A DNA stretch of 64,000 nucleotides, taken from NCBI RefSeq assembly GCF_025860405.1, contig NZ_CP063785.1:3348001-3412000 (forward strand), given 5' to 3'. Below the pieces are notes generated by a model. That model was not told the origin of the DNA and ran no database searches. It worked only from the letters and a program-made list of their open reading frames with translations. A program made the position numbers and the translations under genes. Origin of the DNA: Tolypothrix sp. PCC 7712. Lineage in GTDB: Bacteria; Cyanobacteriota; Cyanobacteriia; Cyanobacteriales; Nostocaceae. Shown here one piece after another: positions 57,858 to 64,000 of the stretch (its first letter is position 1; the number at the start of each line of letters is the position of its first letter).

Positions 57858-58667
57858 TTAGGCAGGAGAAATATTAACTACGCGACTACCTCGCTGATTC
57901 AGTCTTTGCAGAGTTGGTGAAAGTTGGTCGTAACTGACCAAATACTCTTGAATACTACGTCTGATTTGAGTAGTACGCCCTCTATCTGCTTGGATGACTC
58001 GTACTCGGTAAAGCTGTCCGCGATCGCCTGCGACTACACCAGTCAGTCCCTTGCCAAAGTTAGGAGTCTGAATGTTGCTAGCCAAATTCAGTGCTAGATC
58101 TTGGGTTAACCAAGCAGACTTGTTTTTACCTTGGGAGCGATCGCTGTTAGCATATCCCCGATAAATCTGAAACATCCGGTTGAAGCCTACTGTCTTTTGT
58201 CCCGGTTGAGTTTCAAATCCCCGATAATGAGGTACAATTGCTTCGCCAAAGCTTTCTTGATATTCGGCTGAATCAATATATGAATTGATTTCTGCCTCGT
58301 ATCCTTTCTCTGTATAAAGGTTGACGTGGTAAGAAATCTCTGATTCATCGTAGGGCGCACGACCAAGCAAATGCTTGTAGTTCAGTTCGATGAAGCGGAC
58401 TTGAGGTGTAGAGTAAAAGAACTTTTGGCGATATAGTTCAGATTGTGCTAATAACCGCACAAAATCTCTGACGCTAATGTTACCCTGTTGCAATAGCGAT
58501 TCTGCACTGGTGAGACGTTCGCTTTGCATCACGTGGTCATTGCCAAACACTTGACGATAAGCAGCATGAATTACTGCTGGTACGTCACTACTAGCTCTCA
58601 ATTCTGTGGGAGCTGTGCTAGCAAACGGTTCAAATCCTAGCTGACGGGCCGCTGTGGAACTAGTCAT
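57858..58667 (-). CDS. cpcH: Phycocyanin-associated rod linker 1, cpc2 operon
   Basis: 269 aa. Same layout as the next linker: phycobilisome linker domain (about 20-165: [58 protein letters not shown]), then a CpcD-like C-terminal domain (about 215-269: [12 protein letters not shown] ... [11 protein letters not shown]). The two linkers are tandem paralogues. Position cpcH2 in the F. diplosiphon scheme. 112 bp after cpcA2. Confidence 0.9.
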   Translation of the reverse strand: MTSSTAARQLGFEPFASTAPTELRASSDVPAVIHAAYRQVFGNDHVMQSERLTSAESLLQQGNISVRDFVRLLAQSELYRQKFFYSTPQVRFIELNYKHLLGRAPYDESEISYHVNLYTEKGYEAEINSYIDSAEYQESFGEAIVPHYRGFETQPGQKTVGFNRMFQIYRGYANSDRSQGKNKSAWLTQDLALNLASNIQTPNFGKGLTGVVAGDRGQLYRVRVIQADRGRTTQIRRSIQEYLVSYDQLSPTLQRLNQRGSRVVNISPA

Positions 58668-58779
58668 GACTGAATCTCCTGAATTTCAATCAGAAAAAAC
58701 ATGCCCAGAACCCCATAAAACTGCCCATGCTAGAAATTAGCATCCACAGCCTTTAGTTGTTCTGGGCGAAAGGAAAACC

Positions 58780-59268
58780 CTAGCTTAGGGCGTTGATTGC
58801 GTAGTCAATGTAGGAGTTTGCTTCAACAGCAGGATCGCCACTCAAACCATGATTAGCTTTGATGTATTTGAGAGCTTCAACGTACCAGCTGGGAGACAGA
58901 TCAAAGGTGCGGTTGATTTCTGCCAAACCACCAATTAGGTAGTCATCTAGAGGGCCTGTACCACCAGCAACTAGACAGTAGGTAACGATGCGAATGTAGT
59001 AACCGATGTCGCGTGCACACTTGTCTTTACCGCGTTGGTCAGAAGCGAAGTTCTTACCTTGCATTTGGGTGGTGTAGGGGAACTTTTGGTAAACTGCGTT
59101 AGCAGCACCTTGAGCCAAGCTGTTAGCTTTGCTGCTTAATGCTTTAGCTGCATCCAAGCTAGCAGATGCTTGACGGAAACGACCAAAAGCAACTTGAAGT
59201 TCTGTGGAGCTCAAAAACCGACCTTGGGAATCTGCGGTAGCTACGGCTTCGGTTAAAGGTGTTTTCAT
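58780..59268 (-). CDS. cpcA: Phycocyanin alpha subunit, cpc2 (inducible-type) operon
   Basis: 162 aa. Bilin site Cys84 in [11 protein letters not shown]. Standard length, no anomaly. With CpcB2 it forms the phycocyanin made in red light in chromatically acclimating strains (cpcA2). Lies 69 bp after cpcB2. Chromophore loading is expected from CpcE/F of the neighbouring operon. Confidence 0.97.
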   Translation of the reverse strand: MKTPLTEAVATADSQGRFLSSTELQVAFGRFRQASASLDAAKALSSKANSLAQGAANAVYQKFPYTTQMQGKNFASDQRGKDKCARDIGYYIRIVTYCLVAGGTGPLDDYLIGGLAEINRTFDLSPSWYVEALKYIKANHGLSGDPAVEANSYIDYAINALS

Positions 59269-59337
59269 GCTGATTATTCTCTCAACAAATATCTAAAGTT
59301 ATGCGTCAGAAAGTAGAAATAATTAACTAGCGATTTA

Positions 59338-59856
59338 CTAGCCAACTGCAGCAGCAGCGCGATCGAAGTAGCTACCCAATTCAGACATTAAGGAGCTACA
59401 GTCACCACGGGTAACACCGCTGGGGTCGTTAGCAATAGCGATCGCAGCTTCTTTCATCTTTTGAACGCCAGTAGATACGGAAGCGCCAGGAACGCCTAAT
59501 GCTTGATATGTTTCACGAAGACCGTTCAAGCAGCGATCGTCTAAAACGCTAGCATCACCTGCAAATACTGCGTAGGTTACATAGCGTAAGATAATTTCCA
59601 TGTCGCGTAAGCAAGCAGCCATACGACGGTTGGTGTAAGCATTACCACCAGGTGCAATCAACTGGGGTTGTTCTTCAAATAAAGCGCGAGCTGCATTAGC
59701 AACGATTGTGGAGGCATTGCCGGTAATGCGGTTAACAACATCCATGCGCTTAGAACCAGCAGCAACCATGTCTTTCAATGCATCGATTTCTGCATCGCTA
59801 ATGTATGCGCCTCTAGTATCAGCCTGGGAAACTACTTTAGTAAAAGCGTCAAGCAT
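59338..59856 (-). CDS. cpcB: Phycocyanin beta subunit, cpc2 (inducible-type) operon
   Basis: 172 aa. Bilin sites Cys82 and Cys153, methylated-Asn position 72 (PGGNAY). First gene of a five-gene operon that holds all rod parts but no lyase. An L box lies 377 bp upstream of the ATG at 60234-60251, which in F. diplosiphon is the binding site of the response regulator RcaC and drives red-light expression. About 90 percent like the cpc1 copy by eye. Confidence 0.97.
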   Translation of the reverse strand: MLDAFTKVVSQADTRGAYISDAEIDALKDMVAAGSKRMDVVNRITGNASTIVANAARALFEEQPQLIAPGGNAYTNRRMAACLRDMEIILRYVTYAVFAGDASVLDDRCLNGLRETYQALGVPGASVSTGVQKMKEAAIAIANDPSGVTRGDCSSLMSELGSYFDRAAAAVG

Positions 59857-60655
59857 TCCAGCATCTCCTAAAAATATTACTATGCTGTGGATTCAAACTT
59901 GGTTCAAAATCCGATCCTTGATGGGAATAAGCATAGTGACTGACTTTTTAGATGTTGCCGTTATGAGCAACCAGCACAATAGTCGCCAGGAAGTTGCATT
60001 CCCTTGGCAATCAGGGTAAATTTACCCCTAATTCTGTTAGCTAGTTTTCAGTGACTAACGGTACAGCTATACATCAATACTGCTATTATCCACAAACAAC
60101 CTATTTCTTAAAGGCCCACAAGCCTAGATTAAGAAAATAGCTGTTCATCAATTTTTCAGATACCGAACTTTCTCTATCGAGGGCAGAGCGTTCAGCTGTT
60201 TTTTGAACCTGAAATTGATTAAAGCAATCCGTTTGTGCAAATTTTGTGCAAATTTAAATGTGTTTTCAGATAATTAGTTAAAAAATATTAAGCAAATGCT
60301 GAAACCCTTTGATAGCAAGGATTGTTTATATTTTCGTTTTGTCTTTAGACTTAAATTAGAGTTACAAACAGTTACATTTAGATACATTGTTTGGAAAGCA
60401 AAACTTTATTACTCGTAAACTTAAGTTTCGGAACTTAATTCTTACAATTCGTTACATTCATGCATAAGCGGACTAATAGCAGATTTTGTAATGTATTTAT
60501 GCGTTAATGCGATCGCTTGTATGTCAGCTTAATTTATTAAATAAATCTTAAGCAAGTCCAACATCGAACAAATCTTTGATAGTCAATTCCAGACAGCAAA
60601 AATTACCAGGATTGCTATTGCCTTCCTGGTTTGAAAAATTTCATTGAATTTAGTT
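59857..60655 (-). promoter_or_regulatory. Leader/promoter region of the cpc2 operon
   Basis: About 800 bp between pcyA and cpcB2, both on the minus strand. Contains the L box; the remaining AT-rich part has no supported gene. A 103-codon plus-strand frame at 59708-60019 is antisense to cpcB2 and not credible. Confidence 0.7.
60234..60251 (-). promoter_or_regulatory. L box (RcaC site) upstream of cpcB2
   Basis: On the minus strand: TTGCACA-AAAT-TTGCACA, a perfect direct repeat with 4-bp spacing. It equals the published F. diplosiphon L-box consensus TTGCACA-N4-TTGCACA. Confidence 0.9.
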
Positions 60656-61399
60656 TTAAGCTACATAGTCAAAAAGCATAGTTGTCATGTAGCGATCTGC
60701 CCATTCTTTACCGAAAGATTTTTCCAAAACGCGCCGGGTTTTGTCATTTTGCTGCTGTTTTGTACAGTAATTGCGCTGTCCTGCCAAAACTCTAGAGATA
60801 TCAAGATTGGATGTTAAAGGTGTCTCTGATGCAGCAATCTGACAATGAATCGTTAAATATTCGCGAACACGGTTGTGAAATTTTTCTTCTTCTTCAGCAT
60901 TTTCTGGGCGCACAAACAGGCAAAAGTGCGAGAAAATATCGCCCCAAGGCGGTAAAGCCCGTGGTTCGGAAAACTCAATTTCCGGTAAAGCAGATAACTG
61001 CTGATAATAGCGTGACGGTAGACTGCGATCGCTACTGATCGGAGACAAATCCGCGATCGCAGCACTAATTAAACCACCTTTCCCGCCTACCAAATCTGTA
61101 CCAAACATGGGAATCGGGTATTCAGGATTGGGGAACATCACACAGTGCAGAATATCTAAACCATTGCCAACCTGCGCCAATTCTAGATGCAGTTTGCGAA
61201 ATTGCGGAGCTTGGTAACAATGATTTTCAATGATCAGCCGTTCGCCTTCCAAATGCCCCTCGACATAGCCTAAACCTTCTGGGACAGAGTAAGGGGAGAT
61301 ATCCAGGTATTTTTGCCAAATTTCTTCAATCGAATCCGCCAGCTTGCGGATTAGGGGATGCTGGCGATTTCTCAACGACGCTTCCATAGACTTCAACAT
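60656..61399 (-). CDS. pcyA: Phycocyanobilin:ferredoxin oxidoreductase
   Basis: 247 aa. Reduces biliverdin IXalpha to phycocyanobilin in two 2-electron steps with ferredoxin; supplies the chromophore of phycocyanin, allophycocyanin and phytochromes. Residues corresponding to Synechocystis Glu76, His88 and Asp105 are Glu73, His85 and Asp102 (LEL, LDILHCVMFP, MFGTDLVGG). Opens MLKSMEASLRNRQHPLIRKLADSIEEIW; ATG 61387 is an alternative start. Directly upstream of cpc2 on the same strand and with its own L box 45 bp before the ATG, so chromophore and protein supply are probably raised together in red light. Confidence 0.97.
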   Translation of the reverse strand: MLKSMEASLRNRQHPLIRKLADSIEEIWQKYLDISPYSVPEGLGYVEGHLEGERLIIENHCYQAPQFRKLHLELAQVGNGLDILHCVMFPNPEYPIPMFGTDLVGGKGGLISAAIADLSPISSDRSLPSRYYQQLSALPEIEFSEPRALPPWGDIFSHFCLFVRPENAEEEEKFHNRVREYLTIHCQIAASETPLTSNLDISRVLAGQRNYCTKQQQNDKTRRVLEKSFGKEWADRYMTTMLFDYVA

Positions 61400-61412
61400 A
61401 CGCTTCTCTTTG

Positions 61413-61418
61413 AGTATA
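61413..61418 (-). promoter_or_regulatory. Possible -10 box of pcyA
   Basis: TATACT on the minus strand, 26 bp downstream of the L box. This would put the L box near -40 to -56, a usual place for an OmpR-type activator, but leaves a very short leader before ATG 61399. Confidence 0.4.
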
Positions 61419-61444
61419 GGATTAACCTACCTTGGCGTATAGCC

Positions 61445-61462
61445 TGTGCAATATCTGTGCAA
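61445..61462 (-). promoter_or_regulatory. L box (RcaC site) upstream of pcyA
   Basis: On the minus strand: TTGCACA-GATA-TTGCACA, the same perfect 7-4-7 layout and orientation as the site before cpcB2. Confidence 0.9.
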
Positions 61463-61564
61463 TTTGCAGATTGGGGTATCGGGTTAAATAATTTGGGATT
61501 TGAGATTCAGCCCATACTGTAGATTTAGCTACTCCCATCGAGAACTATATATTTGGCAGAAATT

Positions 61565-61678
61565 TTACTCGTTGTCCAGATTTCTTTGTTTCCAATAATT
61601 CGGTTTGCGCTTACTATGTGCGATCGCAATTACCCAAATCACTTTTTCTAACTCTGTATAAAAAATTATATAAATAAC
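61565..61678 (-). pseudogene. C-terminal remnant of a RelE/ParE-family toxin
   Basis: About 37 codons remain, ending in TELEKVIWVIAIAHSKRKPNYWKQ then RNLDNE and TAA at 61565-61567. This is the typical end of ParE/RelE mRNA-interferase-like toxins (IWVIAIAH, RKPxYW). A TGA stop lies just upstream (reading minus), and the space to the antitoxin stop holds only a heptamer array, so the N-terminal half is gone. No full-length toxin can be made here. Confidence 0.75.
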
Positions 61679-61687
61679 TCATAAATA

Positions 61688-61715
61688 ATTCGTAATTCGT
61701 AGTTACTAATTCGTA
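61688..61715. repeat. Heptamer array at the toxin break point
   Basis: ATTCGTA, ATTCGTA, GTTACTA, ATTCGTA: four 7-bp units lying exactly between the intact antitoxin and the toxin remnant. Confidence 0.7.
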
Positions 61716-61730
61716 ATTAAGTTATGAATT

Positions 61731-61961
61731 TCACGAATACTTTTCTCGTAATTCAGAAAACACTTGAGATGATGGTTCTCCAATAGCTGTTTTGCAATTA
61801 ATATCTTGCAACCTTTGGTTTAATTCTGTATCCCAAGCAGTTTCCAGATTATCATCTATCTCTTCATCTAGAGAATGAATTAAAAAATAGGCAATTTCAG
61901 CACGTTCTTTTGCAGAAAGTTGAGAAAGTTCAAGTTTCAGTTTTTCTGCAGTTTCACTCAT
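61731..61961 (-). CDS. Addiction-module antitoxin (RelB-like small family)
   Basis: 76 aa from ATG 61961 (an upstream ATG at 61979 would add six residues). Matches the short 'putative addiction module component' family: KLKLELSQLSAKERAEIAYFLIHSLDEEIDDNLETAWDTEL. Such proteins bind and neutralise a RelE/ParE toxin encoded just downstream. That toxin survives only as a fragment (61565-61678), so this antitoxin is orphaned; it may still neutralise related toxins elsewhere. Confidence 0.82.
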   Translation of the reverse strand: MSETAEKLKLELSQLSAKERAEIAYFLIHSLDEEIDDNLETAWDTELNQRLQDINCKTAIGEPSSQVFSELREKYS

Positions 61962-62143
61962 ACTTTGGAATCTCCCCAATAATTACAAAATCGGCTCAAC
62001 TATCTGATCGTAGCTGCTTTACATGTAAAATGCGATCGCGGTTATTCTAGAATATTTGTAAAATCAAGCAAGAGTCATGGCTTCGTCAAAGCTTTCTTTG
62101 CGACACACGCCGCGAATGGCTAAAATACAGCAGTATAAAATTA

Positions 62144-62374
62144 ATGATACGAATTCCATTACAAGAAGCTCAACTTCGTTTACCCGAACTGATTGCTAGT
62201 TTACAACCTGGGGAAGAAGTAGAAATTTTTTCTGGCAATCGTACTGTCGCCAGATTGATTGGCGAACTTCAACCACTCCGCAAGCCTCGTCAGCCTGGTA
62301 GTGCAATTGGAACCTTAACTATTCTTTCAGAAGACGAAACCCATTTGGAAGACTTTCACGAGTATATGTCATGA
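62144..62374 (+). CDS. Phd/YefM-like antitoxin of a VapC-type module
   Basis: 76 aa, intact. N-terminal dimer/DNA-binding part IRIPLQEAQLRLPELIASLQPGEEVEIFSGNRTVARL and the toxin-binding C-terminus PRQPGSAIGTLTILSEDETHLEDFHEYM are the usual cyanobacterial form found before PIN toxins. Its stop overlaps the toxin ATG by 4 bp (ATGA). The toxin gene carries a nonsense codon, so this antitoxin has no functional partner here. Confidence 0.85.
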   Translation: MIRIPLQEAQLRLPELIASLQPGEEVEIFSGNRTVARLIGELQPLRKPRQPGSAIGTLTILSEDETHLEDFHEYMS

Positions 62375-62757
62375 AGTTTTTGCTTGATACTCAGGCATTT
62401 CTGTGGTTTGTACTTAATGATCGCGCCCTTAGCCAAATTGCCTGTGATTTAATTGTCGATCCCTTCAATGATATCTTGCTTAGTCCTGCTTCCTATTGGG
62501 AAATTGCCATTAAAGTTAGTATTGGTAAGTATGAAATTCCTGGAGATTTTGCAACTTGGATGGAGCATCAAATCTAAGTTAATGAATTAGAAATATTACC
62601 AATAAAAGTTTCTCATGTCGCTGCGCTTATAACTCTCCCATTTCATCATAAAGACCCTTTTGATCGGCTTTTGGTTGCCCAAGCACTCACAGAAGAAATT
62701 CCCATCATTAGTGTTGATGCAATATTAGATAATTATGCAGTTACTCGTTACTGGTAA
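62371..62757 (+). pseudogene. VapC-type PIN-domain toxin, broken by one in-frame stop
   Basis: Frame would give 128 residues; TAA at 62575-62577 (codon 69) interrupts it. Before the stop: LLDTQAFLWFVLNDRALS (Asp6) and SPASYWEIAIKVSIGKYEIP. After it, same frame: VNELEILPIKVSHVAALITLPFHHKDPFDRLLVAQAL and IPIISVDAILDNYAVTRYW, ending TAA 62755-62757. All PIN acidic residues are still encoded; only one codon blocks translation (for example GAA to TAA). The truncated 68-aa product lacks the C-terminal acidic residues and should be inactive. Confidence 0.9.
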
Positions 62758-62803
62758 GTACGATAATCTGCTGTTAGTCGTGGTGCGATCGCAAAAGCCA
62801 TTT

Positions 62804-62950
62804 CTGACACTACAAAAACTATTTCCGACACTACATTTGCTGTTTTTTATACTACATTTGCTATTTTGGCGATCCTAAAAGCTGTTTTTTATACTACATT
62901 TGCTATTCTTGAGACTACAATTGCCGTTTTTATACTACATTTGCTGTTTC
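62804..62950. repeat. Degenerate array of about 21-22-bp units (ACTACATTTGCTATTTT)
   Basis: Six units with core ACTACATTTGCTGTTTT or near forms, spaced 21-23 bp with one longer insert containing GGCGATCC. On the minus strand the core reads GCAAATGTAGT. Confidence 0.75.
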
Positions 62951-63027
62951 AGGAGTCGCCAAAATAGCTTTTAAGACAAGATTTACTATTTTAGCGATGC
63001 TGGGTAAAGGGGATAGTATGTCAGGTG

Positions 63028-63153
63028 TAGGTTGGGTTGAGAAATGTAGACGCGCAGCGGCTTCCCGTTCGCTAAAAGCATTCCCGAAGGGTAGGGTAAA
63101 CCAACACCCGAAAAATTTAGTATTGTTGGGTTTCGATCTGTTCAACCCAACCT
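63028..63153. repeat. Repeat with GTTGGGTTT/AACCCAAC palindrome
   Basis: GTTGGGTTT (63125) and AACCCAAC (63144-63151) form a hairpin; an earlier GGTTGGGTTGAG and GACGCGCAGCGGCTTCCC complete a composite dispersed repeat. It ends just before the broken secreted-protein gene. Confidence 0.6.
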
Positions 63154-63175
63154 TGCATCTTAAGAGAAGTAGTAA

Positions 63176-63811
63176 GCTAAGTTACAAACAATCAGCAAAT
63201 TCAACAGATTACTTCTCGCTGCTTCAATTTCACTATCAGCATTAACATTCAATAGTCCCAAAGTAGATGCAATCATCAGCCAAAACCTCAATCTAACCGA
63301 ATTATCCACATCAACTGGCATCTACACACAGACTAGCACTGAAGATATTGCAACCGCATCAGAATGGAAAGAATTCTCTCCCGATGCAGGTAAATCCTCT
63401 ATTCTCATGCCAAATGGTGACATCTCGGACATGACACCAGATAAAAGCGAAATGCATAAGAACATTGAGTCTACAAAAATGTATCTGAGTCTTCATGGCA
63501 CAGATGTGTATATGGTTAGCTATGCTGACTTTAAAAATGATGTGACTCAGATTTCCTCAAGTGAATTATTGGATTCTGCTCTACAAGGAATGTTAGGGGA
63601 TGAGAAACAATTACTCAGCGAGCAAAATATTAATCTAGGTGCATATCCTGGTAAAGAAATTAAGCTGTGGGATGAAAAAGAAGGAATGACTTGGACGGGG
63701 AGAATTTTTATTGTTAACCAACGGATGTATATGCTCTTAGTTGTCAGCGATCAAAATCCGCAAGTCAGTGATATCAGAAAGTTTTTTGACTCTTTCCAGT
63801 TGATCCAATAG
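63176..63811 (+). pseudogene. Secreted-protein gene lacking a start codon
   Basis: Frame is open from 63176 (after TAA 63173-63175) to TAG 63809-63811, 211 codons. The first codons read A-K-L-Q-T-I-S-K-F-N-R-L-L-L-A-A-S-I-S-L and go on to a signal-peptide end, but no ATG, GTG or TTG occurs until ATG 63407. A dispersed palindrome ends just upstream, so the start was probably lost there. From ATG 63407 a 134-aa product without signal peptide could be made (MPNGDISDMTPDKSEM ... FFDSFQLIQ). Family not recognised; the tail resembles exported DUF-type proteins. Could be alive only if a rare start (e.g. ATT) is used. Confidence 0.6.
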
Positions 63812-63839
63812 TCATCAAATTACGGAAAATTGGCACAGT

Positions 63840-63866
63840 AAAGGACATAGCACTGCTGTGTCCTTT
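63840..63866. repeat. Palindrome with GACATAGCACTGCTGTGTC core
   Basis: AAAGGACA and TGTCCTTT arms; core shared with 48579-48614. Confidence 0.75.
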
Positions 63867-63867
63867 C

Positions 63868-63902
63868 AACTGTTAACTGTTGACTGTTGACTGTTGACTG
63901 TT
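63868..63902. repeat. Heptamer array (AACTGTT / GACTGTT), STRR3-like
   Basis: Five units of seven bases; complement CAACAGT fits the STRR3 class as I recall it. 63903-64000 shows no gene. Confidence 0.85.
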
Positions 63903-64000
63903 CACAGACTTAAAAGCCTTTTATTGTGAGGGTTTTTTCTTAGCTTGATGTCTTAATCTATCTGGCTATAACTATAACGGTTCTAGATTTGGGAGTGCGA

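Noticed and set aside
59708..60019. 103-aa plus-strand frame
   Set aside because: Antisense to the conserved cpcB2 coding region and its leader.
62930..63245. Short frames on both strands across 62.9-63.2 kb
   Set aside because: They run through the 21-bp and GTTGGGTTT repeats; the true coding signal there is the start-less frame at 63176.

Overview
The window comes from a filamentous, heterocyst-lineage (Nostocales) cyanobacterium. The evidence is two complete phycocyanin operons with chromophore-lyase genes, a bilin reductase (PcyA), a DevBCA-type exporter, HIP1 octamers (GCGATCGC) throughout, and many tandem arrays of 7-base units like the STRR repeats described in Calothrix/Tolypothrix. 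The gene order cpcB-A-H-I-D next to cpcB-A-E-F, with direct TTGCACA-N4-TTGCACA repeats (the RcaC 'L box') in front of the first operon and of pcyA, points to a chromatically acclimating strain of the Fremyella diplosiphon / Tolypothrix PCC 7601 type. That genus-level call is inference.

Layout. 1-2.4 kb: tail of a Rieske-type oxygenase and an intact 1.67-kb IS element with a 4-bp target duplication. 2.4-6.2 kb: a two-gene P-loop ATPase + TPR module whose TPR gene holds eight near-identical 120-bp repeats. 6.3-18.2 kb: mostly housekeeping genes (MFS transporter, ChaB, alpha/beta hydrolase, ispH, HerA-like ATPase, group 2 sigma factor, cobO, a DUF6508-macro fusion). 18.7-25.8 kb: three tandem STAND-like ATPase genes. 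The second and third encode single-span membrane proteins that join a cytoplasmic ATPase to an extracytoplasmic solute-binding (Leu/Ile/Val type) domain. This is the strongest candidate for an undescribed system. 25.8-30.0 kb: a TetR repressor divergent from a devBCA-type exporter, with repeated operator-like sequences between them. 30.7-44 kb: DUF928 protein, CHASE2 hybrid kinase, second kinase, TPR-CHAT protease, PEP-CTERM metalloprotease and a TPS-domain adhesin, plausibly a cell-surface/signalling block. 44-52.3 kb: nitrilase, MarC, TPR protein, RmlD-like reductase, amino-acid permease, a lipoprotein-like methyltransferase and an SDR.

52.4-61.5 kb, all on the minus strand: pcyA, then cpcB2-A2-H2-I2-D2, then cpcB1-A1-E-F. 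PcyA makes the chromophore, CpcE/F attach it to the alpha subunit, CpcB/A form the discs, CpcH/I join discs into rods and CpcD caps them. 61.5-64 kb is a decay zone: two toxin-antitoxin modules keep intact antitoxins but have broken toxins, and a secreted-protein gene has lost its start codon. All three lie among tandem and palindromic repeats.

Repeats are dense between genes: at least six different heptamer arrays, 9-bp and 21-bp arrays, and several multi-copy palindromic families. I saw no rRNA, tRNA or CRISPR array.
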